From: Trichoplax sp. H2
Taxonomy: Eukaryota; Placozoa; Uniplacotomia; Trichoplacea
Length of the DNA: 64,000 nucleotides
NCBI GenBank assembly: GCA_003344405.1
Contig: NOWV01000249.1
Location: forward strand, 26,398 to 90,397
Reading direction: 5' to 3'
Position 1 is the stretch's first letter, and every line of letters starts with the position of its first letter. The position numbers were made by a program, and so were the translations under genes. Under the pieces are notes generated by a model. It was not told the origin of the DNA. It saw only the letters and a program-made list of their open reading frames with translations, and did not search any database. Positions 23,939 through 36,400 of this stretch are shown piece by piece.

Positions 23939-25441
23939 ATGCCTGTTTTGGATAATTTGAACGTCCGTGCTGTGACTGTTGTGGCCACTGTATCAGTTTC
24001 TGCATATTTTATTTATCGAAAGATCGTTGAACCGTTACATTATTTCGAGCAGATAGGAATTCCTGGTCCCACACCCGTAGCATTTCTTGGAAATCTTCCT
24101 GACTTGGAGGAGGGTATCCATCTCGCTCATGTTGCTCTAAAAGAGAAGTACGGTAAAGTCTTTGGATTAATCATTGGTAGAAAGCCGCAAATTGTAGTTT
24201 GTGACGTTAACATACTGCAAAAAATCCTAATCGAAAATTTTAATGGTTTCTGCAATAGAAGAGGATTTCAATTATTACCTTACGATAATTTAAAATATGG
24301 CGTAAATACATTACGTGATCGTGAATGGCGGCGTGTTCGCTCGATCTTGATGCCGGCCTTTACTTTAGAAAGTTGTGAAGAATTAGCCCCCATTATTGCA
24401 AAATCGTGTAACATACTTCTTATCAAGTTTCTACAGGCATCGTATACTGAACAAGCTCTGAATATCAGCAGTGCTATGAATCAATTTGCAACGGAAATCA
24501 CGATGGTGACGTTATTTGGTCAACCTGGAAAGTTGCAAACTAGTGTAAATGTCAGACCAGACAAGTTAACCATTGCTATCAATTCTATCTTCCGTGTACC
24601 TCCTATGACAAGCTTGCTAATATTGGCCATACCACCGCTGTCGTCCTACTTGCTGAAGATAAATTCTACTGGTTTTCGCTACTTAGAGTCTGTCTGTTAT
24701 CGAGCTATACGCCGAAAGCGTGAAAGGATTGCAGAGAAGATGGAATGCCAACGTGACCTATTGCAGCTAATGCTGGAAGCAGATCGTAATGGTAAACTAA
24801 ATGACACTGATATTGCTAGCCAGTCATTAACATACCTATTGACTAGCTATCATCCGTTAAAGAACGGTTTATGCTTCCTTGTGTATTTGATTGCAACGCA
24901 TAAAGAGGTTCAAAATAGACTTATTAGGGAAATTGATGAAAATTTGCCAAATCGGGAATTACCGACTCAGAAAGAAATATCAAAATTAGTATATCTAGAT
25001 GCAGTTATCAAGGAAACATTAAGACTTTATCCTGCTACCTTTATTTATCATCGTGAAGCTGTTGAAGATTGCTCAATAAATGGATTTTTCTTTCCGAAAG
25101 AAGTAACGATTGCAATTCCAGTGTATGCAATACATCGTGATCCGGAAATATGGCCCAATCCTAGTAGTTTTAGACCGGAAAGATTTTTATCTGATGATGC
25201 AAATAGTGCAAGACACCCATGTAGCTACTTGCCGTTTGGTGTCGGAGCTAGAGCATGTATGGCTACTCATTTTGTTACAATGATCTTTAAGATGATGCTT
25301 GTAATAACACTGCGTAGTATCAAATTTAAAACTGTTGCTGAAACTGAAGTGCCATTGTCTACCACATCTTTAGCTAGTTTGCAACCGATGTATGATGTGT
25401 ATCTTGGAATTGAAAGAAGAGTATATGTGGATTCGATTTGA
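23939..25441 (+). CDS. divergent cytochrome P450 lacking the I-helix oxygen-activation motif
   Basis: Intronless 500-residue P450. N-terminal anchor at about residues 10-26, hinge GIPGPTP (40-46), C-helix W130-x3-R134, K-helix ETLR (359-362), PERF (413-416) and haem loop FGVGARAC with ligand Cys440 are intact. The I-helix, which reads (A/G)Gx(D/E)TT in typical enzymes, is TSYHPLKN at 302-309: both the acidic residue and the Thr are gone. In the same clan, thromboxane synthase also lacks the Thr and rearranges an endoperoxide without using O2 (established). A similar isomerase or dehydratase role here is inference. The frame is clean over its whole length, so it looks functional. An AATAAA lies at 25578-25583. 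It is divergent from the gene at 21094-22569 and followed by another plus-strand P450. Confidence 0.95.
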   Translation: MPVLDNLNVRAVTVVATVSVSAYFIYRKIVEPLHYFEQIGIPGPTPVAFLGNLPDLEEGIHLAHVALKEKYGKVFGLIIGRKPQIVVCDVNILQKILIENFNGFCNRRGFQLLPYDNLKYGVNTLRDREWRRVRSILMPAFTLESCEELAPIIAKSCNILLIKFLQASYTEQALNISSAMNQFATEITMVTLFGQPGKLQTSVNVRPDKLTIAINSIFRVPPMTSLLILAIPPLSSYLLKINSTGFRYLESVCYRAIRRKRERIAEKMECQRDLLQLMLEADRNGKLNDTDIASQSLTYLLTSYHPLKNGLCFLVYLIATHKEVQNRLIREIDENLPNRELPTQKEISKLVYLDAVIKETLRLYPATFIYHREAVEDCSINGFFFPKEVTIAIPVYAIHRDPEIWPNPSSFRPERFLSDDANSARHPCSYLPFGVGARACMATHFVTMIFKMMLVITLRSIKFKTVAETEVPLSTTSLASLQPMYDVYLGIERRVYVDSI

Positions 25442-25577
25442 TCGCAATATTAGTCTCAGGATTGCTTTTAGTTCTGTAAAGCTGGCAAATAAGTAATATA
25501 TTTATATTTGTGTACATGCTCTGTTAATTTTATACTAATCCATCCTTAAATAGTGACTATTTGGATTGTACTCTTGT

Positions 25578-25583
25578 AATAAA
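25578..25583 (+). terminator. polyadenylation signal of the P450 at 23939
   Basis: AATAAA 137 bases after the stop codon, with a T/GT-rich stretch (gtttgttttttgtttttt) downstream at about 25608-25625. This is the expected arrangement of a cleavage/polyadenylation site. Confidence 0.6.
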
Positions 25584-26571
25584 ATAGGTTATTTTATACT
25601 GGCGTAGTTTGTTTTTTGTTTTTTAACTGATACTATCGGCTACCGCACACGTGCTGATGACAGTCACTATTTAGCTACCTATTGGATAATAATCTCTTAG
25701 TTCAATGAGCGTAGTAAAAGTTATGCCATCACCACACATGATTTATGCCTTTGCTACGCAGACATAGAATCATTACATATCCAATAGATAAGGATGACAT
25801 CTCATCCTTACACTATCATTAATTCGCTAAATGTACAAATAATTCACGCGTCCAAGTATATAAATGTATATATACGCGTATTTATGTTTGTAGTTTCTAC
25901 CAAACCAGCAACGCGTTTCATTGAATACTGTTATGTTTGTAGTTTACATAATTGCAAAATAGTTGGGATGAAAAATCAATAATTTTATTTTTAACGTAAA
26001 ACCGCAAGGCACAGCAGCAAGTGCAATTGCTATTGATGTTACAAGATAGAAAAGCCACACTTATATACAGTAAGTATTATTAGCGTACGCGTATAACACA
26101 CATTTAATATATTATATATTATATATATATCTACTCTATTTTATAAACGTCCAGTTGTATGTTGATGCAGCAAGAGATTAAGAATTTGGACTTTATTCTA
26201 TAATGCTGATAGCTTAAATATCGCAGTACTACATCTAGTAATATAGGCATTTACATACTGGACTATAATAAGCCGTGCACAGCACACACTGTAAAGCAGT
26301 TAGTCAATACCGTTAAGAGCACGAATTACTATATTATTGTATATTGCAAATGGAGTAGATCACAGTAATCCCAGTTTTACTGCTAAGTGGGATTACCTGA
26401 GAGTGTAACAATGTGATATAGATGGTATTTTAACAATTAATTAGCTGATTCATGGCGATCATTTCACCTGAATTGTTTCATTTTTATATTTTATTTATAA
26501 TTTGATGCCGTAAGAATTGCATTTACTTCATTAAAGTTTATCCAGATTGCAGAATAGAGACCGACAGAGAC

Positions 26572-26631
26572 TTGACAGTACCGTAGTTGACAGTACCACG
26601 GTTGACAGTACCTCGGTTGACAGTACAGTAC
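26572..26631. repeat. 15-bp tandem repeat, four copies
   Basis: ttgacagtacc-gtag/acgg/tcgg units start at 26572, 26587, 26602 and 26617. The last copy runs into GTAC-rich sequence. Each unit contains the palindromic GTAC core found in the surrounding tracts. Confidence 0.9.
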
Positions 26632-26775
26632 GTTTCCAACCTACTGTATTGAAGGCCAGTCAGTTGATACTGTACAGTGTACAGTACTGTACTGTACAGT
26701 GTGTACTGTATAGTACAGTATAATTCACTGTCACTTACAGTACAGTACTATACTGTATACAGTACAGTACAACGC
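26617..26775. repeat. second GTAC / TACAGTA palindromic tract
   Basis: Irregular tacagtac/actgtact runs like those at 22910-23460. This one ends about 215 bases upstream of the P450 start at 26990. Confidence 0.85.
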
Positions 26776-26989
26776 ACTGTATCTCGAGCACTTACGGTAG
26801 ATTTGCCGCCAAGCACGAATGTCTATTGTTGATTTGTTGATGTGTGGATGACCGGCGACAGCACAGGTGCACTGGCAGGTCGCCTACGGAGTTACATAAT
26901 CGCAACACGTACGTGTTAATTAATTGATGCGACAAACCGACAGCAAAACACTTTTGATTGCTGAGTTCCAAAACTCAAAATAAACGCAA

Positions 26990-28468
26990 ATGGATGCATC
27001 GAATGGTTATTTGCCCAATCCAACGATGATGGTCATTGCTGTAACTGTTCTTCTTCTTGGCTTAGCTTATATCTATTTTGTAGCACCATTAGCTTTCTTT
27101 AAACGACTTGGAATCCCGGGTCCAAAGCCGACTTTGATGTTTGGTAATTTGTTACAAGTTGGTTCTGGAGAACATCTCCTTCATTTACAATGGTCTCAAC
27201 AGTATGGTAAAATATTTGGTCTGTTGTTTGGTAGATTGCCGGTTATTTTTGTGGCAGATCCTGATATGATTAAGGCTATCACTGTTAAATATTCTCAAAA
27301 TTTTATCGATCGATGGTCTATTTGTAAGCCTTCACCTCCGTTAGGATTAGGATTGTTCTCCTTGAATGGGCAAGCATGGAGAAGACTTCATAATATGCTG
27401 TTATCGGTTTTTAACGATGCTGAATTAAAATTAACCATGCCGTACATAACCAAATCGTCATCTACCCTTGTTAGGAAATTACATCAGTCGATTAATCATG
27501 GAAAAGTAATTGATTTATGGCAATATCTTAGCCCCTTCTCTATGGAAGTGATCTTGGCTACATCCTTTGGAATTAAAGTCTCATCACAAGAGAATCCAGA
27601 CCAAATGACTCATCAAGCTCGTCAATTATACCGTAATTATAATTTCCGTAATTTAATGCTTGCTATATTGCCACCCACATTATGTAACTGGTTAGATCAA
27701 CTTTTCAGCTGGAATAGAATTTCCTACTTAGAGCAAGTATTACGTAAAGCAGTCAAGGAAAGACGTCAGATGCTCAAGGAGGAACATAGTAAGACTTATC
27801 CTGATTTATTACAAGCCATGTTGAAGATTCAAGATGGTGATAGCTTGACTGATGATGAAGTAATTGGTCAATCAATACAATTTTTATTGACGGGTTGTGA
27901 GACAACAGCGAGTGCTCTAGCCTTTACTCTTTACCTATTGGCTATGAACCCTGATATTCAGAGGGAATTAAGAAGCGAAATTATGCAGCGCTATTCTATC
28001 AATGACATCATGACTTTGGATGGTGTCGCCAAGTTGAAATATTTAGATAGGGTCATTTCCGAATCTCTAAGAATGTATCCACCGACTTATTTTTACGTGC
28101 ATCAGGCTAATGCTGAAACAATGATCAATGGCTATGTCTTTCCTAAGGGTGTTGGTGTAGCGATACCAGTTTATACAGTGCATCATGACCCTGAATTTTG
28201 GCCTGAACCAGACAACTTTAAGCCGGAAAGATTTGAAACCAACTTGAATAGTAAGCAGCATTCGCATAGCTATCTACCTTTTGGTTCAGGACCAAGAAGT
28301 TGTCTAGGAGCCAAATTCGCTTTACTACAGATCAAGATGGCTTTAATAAAGCTGTTGTTAACATTTCGATTCTATAAAATTGATCAAACTGAAATTCCTT
28401 TGCAAGTTAAGTGTGGTCTAGTACTTTCTCCAAAGAATGGCATCTATCTTGGAATTCACAAATTGTAG
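26990..28468 (+). CDS. divergent cytochrome P450, CYP3-clan-like
   Basis: Intronless 492-residue P450. Membrane anchor at about residues 14-32, hinge GIPGPKP (41-47), I-helix TGCETT (301-306) with the acid-Thr pair intact, K-helix ESLR (358-361), PERF (412-415), and haem loop FGSGPRSCLG with ligand Cys438. One oddity: the C-helix reads W130-R-R-L-H134, so the Arg of the usual WxxxR, which contacts a haem propionate, is replaced by His. It is on the same strand as the gene at 23939 and about equally distant from the minus-strand group. Expected to be an ER mono-oxygenase with unknown substrate. The short minus-strand frame inside it is a shadow. Confidence 0.96.
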   Translation: MDASNGYLPNPTMMVIAVTVLLLGLAYIYFVAPLAFFKRLGIPGPKPTLMFGNLLQVGSGEHLLHLQWSQQYGKIFGLLFGRLPVIFVADPDMIKAITVKYSQNFIDRWSICKPSPPLGLGLFSLNGQAWRRLHNMLLSVFNDAELKLTMPYITKSSSTLVRKLHQSINHGKVIDLWQYLSPFSMEVILATSFGIKVSSQENPDQMTHQARQLYRNYNFRNLMLAILPPTLCNWLDQLFSWNRISYLEQVLRKAVKERRQMLKEEHSKTYPDLLQAMLKIQDGDSLTDDEVIGQSIQFLLTGCETTASALAFTLYLLAMNPDIQRELRSEIMQRYSINDIMTLDGVAKLKYLDRVISESLRMYPPTYFYVHQANAETMINGYVFPKGVGVAIPVYTVHHDPEFWPEPDNFKPERFETNLNSKQHSHSYLPFGSGPRSCLGAKFALLQIKMALIKLLLTFRFYKIDQTEIPLQVKCGLVLSPKNGIYLGIHKL

Positions 28469-30480
28469 TATCGAACTCTTATACACGTATTAGCCTTTCC
28501 TGTAAGATACAGTATACGGGCTTAATGATATCTTGTGTTAATGGACAAATTCATTCCCCATGATCTAACAGTCTTATGTTCGTTACCTTCGTTTCGATAG
28601 ATAGTTCTCCTGTCAATCTCAGCTTATTTTCAGCCATTTTTAGTTTTCACAGTTACCAGGTTGCGATTTTCGACGGTAATCTTCTATTATTTAATGAATT
28701 CATTCCTTCAACATGCCAATATATGCTGTAAAGATATGCCAGTCTTTTCTATCGTGTCGTAAGTAGATCTTGCTGATTTAAACGTTGAAAATATTAAACC
28801 TCGTAGATAATTTTTCGAATCTCACTTCTGTAGAGAAATAGAGATAAATACTGAAAACACTGAATTTCGTTGATAATTTTTTTCGAATCTCGCGTCTGTA
28901 GAAAGATAGGGATATAAATTTCGTATTTATCTTAGTATTTATTGGTTGACTTGAAAATTTTAAAGTATTACACATCCGTAAATCCGAAAGGAAATATAAT
29001 TTCAAAATGTATATGTAAGACATATTCCTCTTTCCTTTCCTGTACTATGTATAATTTCAAACTATGGAATATCTAACTGGGTTTTGAGAATACAATTGTT
29101 TAATTAATCACTTCTCCTTTATGCAATATGCCCGTAGGTTAGTGTTTTCCATGTCTTTATGCTTCTTATTTATCTTATTCAATGATTGAAAATAAGGTTA
29201 AGATTCCTATTTGTCGTATTATATTAACTAAACACATTTCGATTTACTTTCATTCGATGTAATACATTAATATTTCGCTTACTAATATTAATTTTCTCTG
29301 TTATATTTAAATGGTCTTACTGTGGGATATATATATACGCTTGCGAATATTCAACCTTAGGTTTGAGTCAATTTCACTCGTGTCCAATCGGAAGTTAACT
29401 TATAGCTGTAGTTATATTATCCTTCGATGATCGATTCCTGATATATTTATTATTCCTAATAGCTGTTTTACATATCTGTGTACCTACAATATTAATGAAT
29501 TCGGAGCTGTTGCAGCCAGTAAATTAGTTGTCTTGTTTATTCTATTGTCTATCATGCTTTCTTGTAATATTTAATGATTATAATTCTTGAAGATAGCGAA
29601 ATGAAAATTACTGAAGCATCACGGATAACACATACCACTACTATAAGTGAACGAAAGTGTAGTTTTATATGGACTAAATCGAAGGCAGACCTTAATTAAT
29701 TCTGGTGATATGAATGAGTAAAGATCCGTAGATTTATCAGTATAATTTTCAAACCGATCGTATGATTTTTATAGTATCAATGGAATTAATGACTACTAAA
29801 ATATAGATTAAATTTATCATACTGACGTAGAGCCCTTAAGAGTCGCTAATATAAATACTAATCATGCTTGTGCTTTGCAAAGGATTTGCTAAAATCTTTT
29901 ACTAGTGCCAGAATTAAGTTCACAATTACGGTTACAGAAACTATACAGTACATGAGCTACTGTAAATTTACAATCTTATAGTAGCTCCAAGTATCATTAC
30001 AGTGACTCATGCGGCATTAATTATTACTAAACGTCAATTCTCAAGTATACTTCGTTAACAAAAGAAATTAATTTCATTGTCTATTTGGAGCAAAGCAAAT
30101 TAAAACATATTTTTATTCCCACTAATGTATCAAGTGATACAAATAATAATTCAGTACCCAGATATACCAACTGGCCTCCAATTGGTCTTTAATGCGGTTT
30201 CAATAAATACCGTATAACATTAGCCTTACGCTAAAGTAAGGAACTTTACTGCATTTGTACTAGATTAGCGTAAAAAAAACACGGACTAGAATTGCTAACG
30301 GACAAAAAATGAGTAAATAGAAATTTTAAACAACGAAACTATTATAAAAATTATTTACTTTAGTCCGTATGAATTCATTGTATGACTTAAATAGCAAGAA
30401 GAAACATGGGCAAATAAAAATGCATCATTCATTGGTAGAGAAATTATTGCTGCTAATTGCTTCTATTAGGGACATAAAAG
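28469..30480. other. intergenic, 2 kb, convergent gene ends
   Basis: No gene is seen between the 3' end of the P450 and the 3' end of the aminopeptidase. It contains one two-copy tandem repeat (about 28799-28920). The minus-strand frame 28778-29023 is made by that repeat and is judged spurious. Confidence 0.6.
28799..28920. repeat. two-copy tandem repeat, about 67-bp period
   Basis: The block ctcgtagataatttttcgaa...ctgtagagaaatagagata at about 28800 is repeated at about 28867 with a few substitutions and an extra T or two. Confidence 0.7.
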
Positions 30481-33400
30481 TTAGTTAGTATTCTTTTTAA
30501 GCCATGCATCAACAGTAGCTTCATTATCTGTAATCCATTTGATTCTATTTCTGATGGATTCTTGAGATTGATTAACCGCTGTAGCACCTGAACCGACATC
30601 AGGGTTGGCTTTAAAGAAATCTTGCACCTAATTTAAAATAAAATTTATACGATTTTACTCGAGGATATAACCATCAAACTGATAATACCGTATTATTTAA
30701 AATAAAATTATTAAACTGCGATTTTAATTTACCTGCTTCAATCTGAATTCAGAGGCCCATCTACCAGCAGTACTTCTGATTAATCTACCAAAGGAGAAGA
30801 AACTTCCACCATAGCTGTAAATGAATAAATAATATTAATAAATTTAATAAAAAACCTCTGTCAATGTAGATAGAATGAATGTTTGTCCATTTGCAGAATT
30901 CTTTAAATAGATAAAATGTGAAATATGAGAAGAGATTGGTCATCAACTATCGATGAAGTAAAATCTTACGTTTTTCTTAAATAGGGCCAATTTTGACGAA
31001 CAAAGTCCCATGCCAATGGTCTACCAACAATATTCGCAGAAATATAATCGATAACAATGGTCGTGTCTTGTGATCGGATTTTAGCCGGATTAATCGACCA
31101 TTGCAAATATCTGTGTCCATAGATGAATAGTATTAGAGTAAATTCTAGCTGAATCTAACTCCGTTATTTACATCGATAAAGTTACGTATAATACTTTTTA
31201 TGCATCTTTATTTTAATCAGTGATGACATATAGATCAAGGATTACAAATTTGAATTAGCTTCAATGGCTAAGCTCCATCCATTATTGCTCAAATTTATAC
31301 CTATTCAAAATCCATGGAGTGCTGGAATAAGATAGAGCATCTAATATTGTTCGTTTTTCTGAAGCAACATTGGTTTTATAGAAGTATTCATACAAGAAAT
31401 CCCAATCACTAACATCTCCAGAAGCTATACCATATCGGTAAACGACAGCTTTCAAGTTAGGAGGGACTCTATTGTAATAAAAATAAAATTTAAATATTTA
31501 AATCGATTTTAAAATCTTACCTACAAGAATTTAGATTAGTTTTAACACTAGATGAGAGATAGACGTTCTTACGCATTGGCAGCAGAATTGCTCTTGAATG
31601 CTTGGAACATTCTAGTTGCATTGTCGAGGCAAGGTTTATATCCAAGACCACATCCAATAGACATTACTCTTGTTCTCAGCAATCTGAATGTTGTTGATAT
31701 AAATTTAAAATTCTAAAAAACCTGTATGTAATATGTCCATCTTGTGCTAGTAAGACCATTTTAATTTAATAATATTAAATAATTGAAGGAACTATGCATA
31801 GTAAAAATGGAATTAACGCGTTTCTTTTAAGATTATTGTAGTTTTCCTTATATTAAGTTGCCTACTTTTGTGTATGAGAGCCAACATCTTCGAAACGAAT
31901 GGTATCTAACAATGGTTTTAGTTGTTGCAAATAATATTTCTAACAAAATTAGCGAAAAATTATTCAATGTCGCAACAGATTATTAATGCAAAATCTGCGT
32001 TTAAAATTCCTAAACTTTGCATAATCTAATTAAATTCAGATATACAGTATTGCCCATTTATTTATATGCCTATCTTTACCTGGAAACTGCCATAAGATTC
32101 TCTATATGAAATCATCGAACTTATTTCACCAAGTGCAGCGGTAGCAGTATACCAGGGGATATATGTTGTCTCCTTAGTGAGATATTTAGTAGTTCCCAAA
32201 GCAATATCATAGGTAGTCTGACCAACTCTAATGGTATTTAAAGTATAAATAACAAATAATCATAAAACAACTGTCGTATATGATATAAATTTAACGCGCT
32301 AGTTTACGATTTATTTAACCTGGCAAGATTGAAGGCATCGTCTATCAAACCACTGATGTCAGTTTTGGGAAATTCCTAAACAAGAAGTAAAATTTTTGAA
32401 TTACTAAAAACTTAAGTTACAAAAATATGTAAAAAGCGCATTAATTGACTTACGTTTGGATTAGTTACTAAAGCACTAATAATTGCATTCCAATTAGAGG
32501 CTGGATAATTGACACGGTAGAAACCAAGTTGGCCAACATTAGCCTTGAGCCAAGTGCCGTCAGGCCAGGTTATTTGAGTATCTTTATTGATCGGAATTAT
32601 AGAATGATTAAAATATTCAGAATAAACCATGTAGTAACAATTATAACAGCTAAATAAAGCTGGAAATAGAATATTGGCAAAGCATAAAGTACGATAGACA
32701 TATTCAAATTGTTTTATTGCAATAATGATGTCAAGGTGAATAAAGCTATTTGTACAGTTGAGCTTAATTGCTACTTACTGGAATTCATTTTAAAAATCGT
32801 TGATTTAACAGTATTACGATCATCAGCAGTTATGTAAGTGATAGGGATATTCCACTTGTATCTATAAATATTTAATAACATAAACTTGAACTTTAGTATA
32901 ATAAGTTGATCAAATACCTTTATTTAACTAGCATTAAAGTTGCCAGCGAGTGTTATATTCTAGTATATTTTTTATTTTATGCAGCAGGGTATCATGTATC
33001 GGTATTCAACTGTCAGAATCTTCACATGTAACTTAAATTCATGATGAAGTGGTTGGTGATTATAAAGTTAGTCACATATACTTAAATATGCAGTAACTAC
33101 ATAGAGCGAATATCTCATGTAGCAAGCTTCTACCCTAAGTCTAGGATAGAAATATGAATCTTACCCAAAAGGAGATTTAAATTTAGATGAAGCTGGATCA
33201 ACATCTGGATTTTGCGTAGGATCTAACAAAAAGCGCCTTTGTGTAATGGTAGCTTTACCACCACTGACGTCACCAACAGTTACTACTGGGTATCCCATTT
33301 GTAGTGTCCAAGTATCCATCACTTCAGTAACATTAATATTTCTTGTTGAAGCCTTTTAGATTATAACAATACAGTATAAATCATACGAGCGAATTAATGG

Positions 33401-36400
33401 ACCAGATCAAATATAGAATGAACTCTTTTTATAGATTTTACGCTAATTAAGCCGAAATTGGTTCAATTTTAAAGTAAATGTATAATATATATACATGATT
33501 TAAAATCTATAGGCGTAGGAATTTAATAGTTTTGTTAATAAAGATGTGAAATAATAAATAGAGTACCTCTGTTAGGGTTCGCCACAAGTCTCTGGTAACT
33601 GCATTTTTAAATTCGTATTTCTTCAAGTAATTCTACAATTATTGCGCAAGCATATAAAGGAATTCTGTCACGAATTGATGATGCCTTTCAAATGGAATAT
33701 TACAATTAGTAAAATCAAAAATTTATTTACAGAAATGCCTTTTTGATAGTCTTCGTTGCCCATCATTTGTCTCATCATACTGATGATAGAAGCTCCCTAT
33801 GAAATCATTCAAGTAGCTTAAGTTTCTTGAGTATGAATATACCTTACGTACAATGTTACTATGGAGAAATAAACAACTACTGAATTTAATATGCGTATTA
33901 TATAAATAACGTATCATTGTCTACATTTTCGTATTGAACGTACAAAAAATGAAACTAAATTTACCAAATTTATAGAACATGATTAGCAATGGTTTATATT
34001 CTACCTTAGAGTATGAAATTGCATCGAAAACCTCATTGATCTCATCGGGATGGTTAACAGTAACCTGAACAGGGTGAGATGTTACAAAAGCATCTAATCC
34101 AAAAGCCCTCTGGTAGTCAAGAGGAACAATTTGTGACATCTATAAAACAATTTATAGAAGAAAAACTATATTGGCTTTATGTTGAATAAATTTGTATTTA
34201 TCACGACAAAAAAATTTAACTTAATTGAATCTATAACATTGCTTATGTTTTTGTAGCACATCTATTCTAGATAAAAAAATATGGGTGATTTGTATTTCTA
34301 CGTTGTTTGTACTAAAAATATCCTTTCATGCTTGATGTAAAGGCTTTACACATTTCACTAGTACTAATGCAGTCATGAAGTAAAAGTAAGAAAGTCTAAT
34401 ACCATCTCCCAATCAGGTTGGTATTCGTTAACTCCAAGATATTCTGTAAAGCTGGCGAAACCTTCATTTAGCCACAAGTCATCCCACCATCTCATGGTTA
34501 CTAAGTTACCAAACCACTGTAAAGAATTAGAAGGTTATCAAATTCACAATTTATTGGATTAGCATGTATTGATTATGGATACATCTACGAAACAAACGGT
34601 AAGATTAAGAATAGCAATGCTATATAAATGAAATATGGTATACGCGTAAGTATGATTTCACGTAATTTAATTAGACTACTTACTGTACTAATAAATTTTA
34701 AGAAAGTCATCAGTGAACACTAACCATATGAGCTAATTCGTGAGAAACAACAACAGCTACACGTTGTTGATTGCCAGCAGCTGAGACCATTGGATCATAT
34801 AACAAGGCAGTTTCACGATACAAGATGAGACCCCAATTTTCCATAGCACCAGCAGCAAAATCAGGAATAGCTACCATATCTATTGTACGATATTTTGATA
34901 TATGAAAATTTTAGAACTTCATATGGTTGATTAGTAAAGATATTCCACTTAATAACCAAGCATCTAATGAAATTAGCTGAATATCACATCAATATAGTTT
35001 CTATCACTATTCAAACTTGCTCAATGAGATTATAATACCAAACAATGACAACATAACATTATTATATTAACTTGAGATAGAATAGTTAGTGTGAAGAATG
35101 TAGCATTTAAGTTATATTTGATGAGTTGTTTGACTTATAAGATGTACAGATTATGTTTTAACGAGAAGAAACTGGGTATCTTTGATTAGATTTTGTTAAA
35201 CTAATAGAATTTCTTAAGCAGTATAATTTTGAATTGTTTATAGTATGCAATTCAGGTATATATGCTCAAGCAATAAACACACTCGTAATCAGTTAGAGAA
35301 ATAGAATCTTGCATGCCTTGTTTTGGCAGTGGATAGGGAACACCAAAGAAATCTTCAAAGTATTCAGTTATATTGACGCCTCCAATCAATGCAAATGAGC
35401 TTTGATTAATGGTATGAGGGGTAGACCAAACGCGAACCTGAAAGGTACCAATTAAATAATGCATTTTTTAGTAGCGAGATATATTTCATTGTAGTATAAG
35501 TTATGCTACAAGTTACAAATTTTGCTGTCTTCATAATTATATCAATTAGATCCATTATAACAACAAACATTTACCGGTAGATTAGTTTTGGTTCTTAATT
35601 CTCTGAATTCGAAATCTGAGATTACGAAAGCCAGTAAGTAAGAACTCATTCGGAGGCTTCCTATAAATCAAAAAAGGCAAATATATAATTGCTAAGCTGC
35701 GCAATTTTAAGCATAATTTGTGAGAATTAGTCAACATATTGCCATTGATATCGTATAATAGAAGCACTATTAAAGTAGTATCTCTATTTTATCCTGGTAA
35801 TGTTTGTGGTAATAGGTATCTATGGAGTATTATACTATAGAAATGACTATAGTACGATATCTATGAAATTGAGGCGTAAGGACTAAAGTGCAGGGAGTAT
35901 AATAGATACAGGTATTGTTGAGATTTATTTCATTTAATGTATGGTAGGCATGGTAAATCATTGCAGATTGTTGCAAAATTTAGTTCTTCACAATTTCAAT
36001 TTAATTATATGTTGCTTCGAAAAAGGACTAGCAGTTAGTATAAATTCTTAACAAGAAACAAATCAACAGCAATAAAACACACTTATATCTAATGTATAAG
36101 AAATTTAAAATAATATCGCTATTAAAAACGATAACAATTTTGAGGCTAAAACAAAAATTATTAATAGTATGCTTTATAACGTTTGAAGATAGATTAAATT
36201 TTATAACTGTAAACAATTGCTCTTACTATCTTAGTAACATTGGATGATCGTGCTTCCTCTTACTTTGATAAGTTTTTGTAAGATATCCAGGTCGAGTAGC
36301 TGCTACCGATGTTAATTCTGGCATATTCCATAAAGCTCCATAATTATTGGGGACACTAATTGTGGCTGTAAACATTGCCTTCAATTCCGGCTCATCCAAC

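Larger units (their letters stand above)
25442..26989. other. intergenic between two plus-strand P450 genes
   Basis: No gene is supported; the frame 25794-25982 has no motif. Contents: a poly(A) site near 25578, TA-rich microsatellite at about 26105-26135, a 15-base tandem repeat (26572-26631) and a second GTAC palindromic tract (26617-26775). The last two are roughly 200-420 bases upstream of the next P450. Confidence 0.6.

Noticed and set aside
32582-32630. Upstream part of the frame joined to exon 12 of the aminopeptidase
   Set aside because: It would add 24 residues, several Cys and Tyr, with no place in the M1 fold. The nearer acceptor gives family length.
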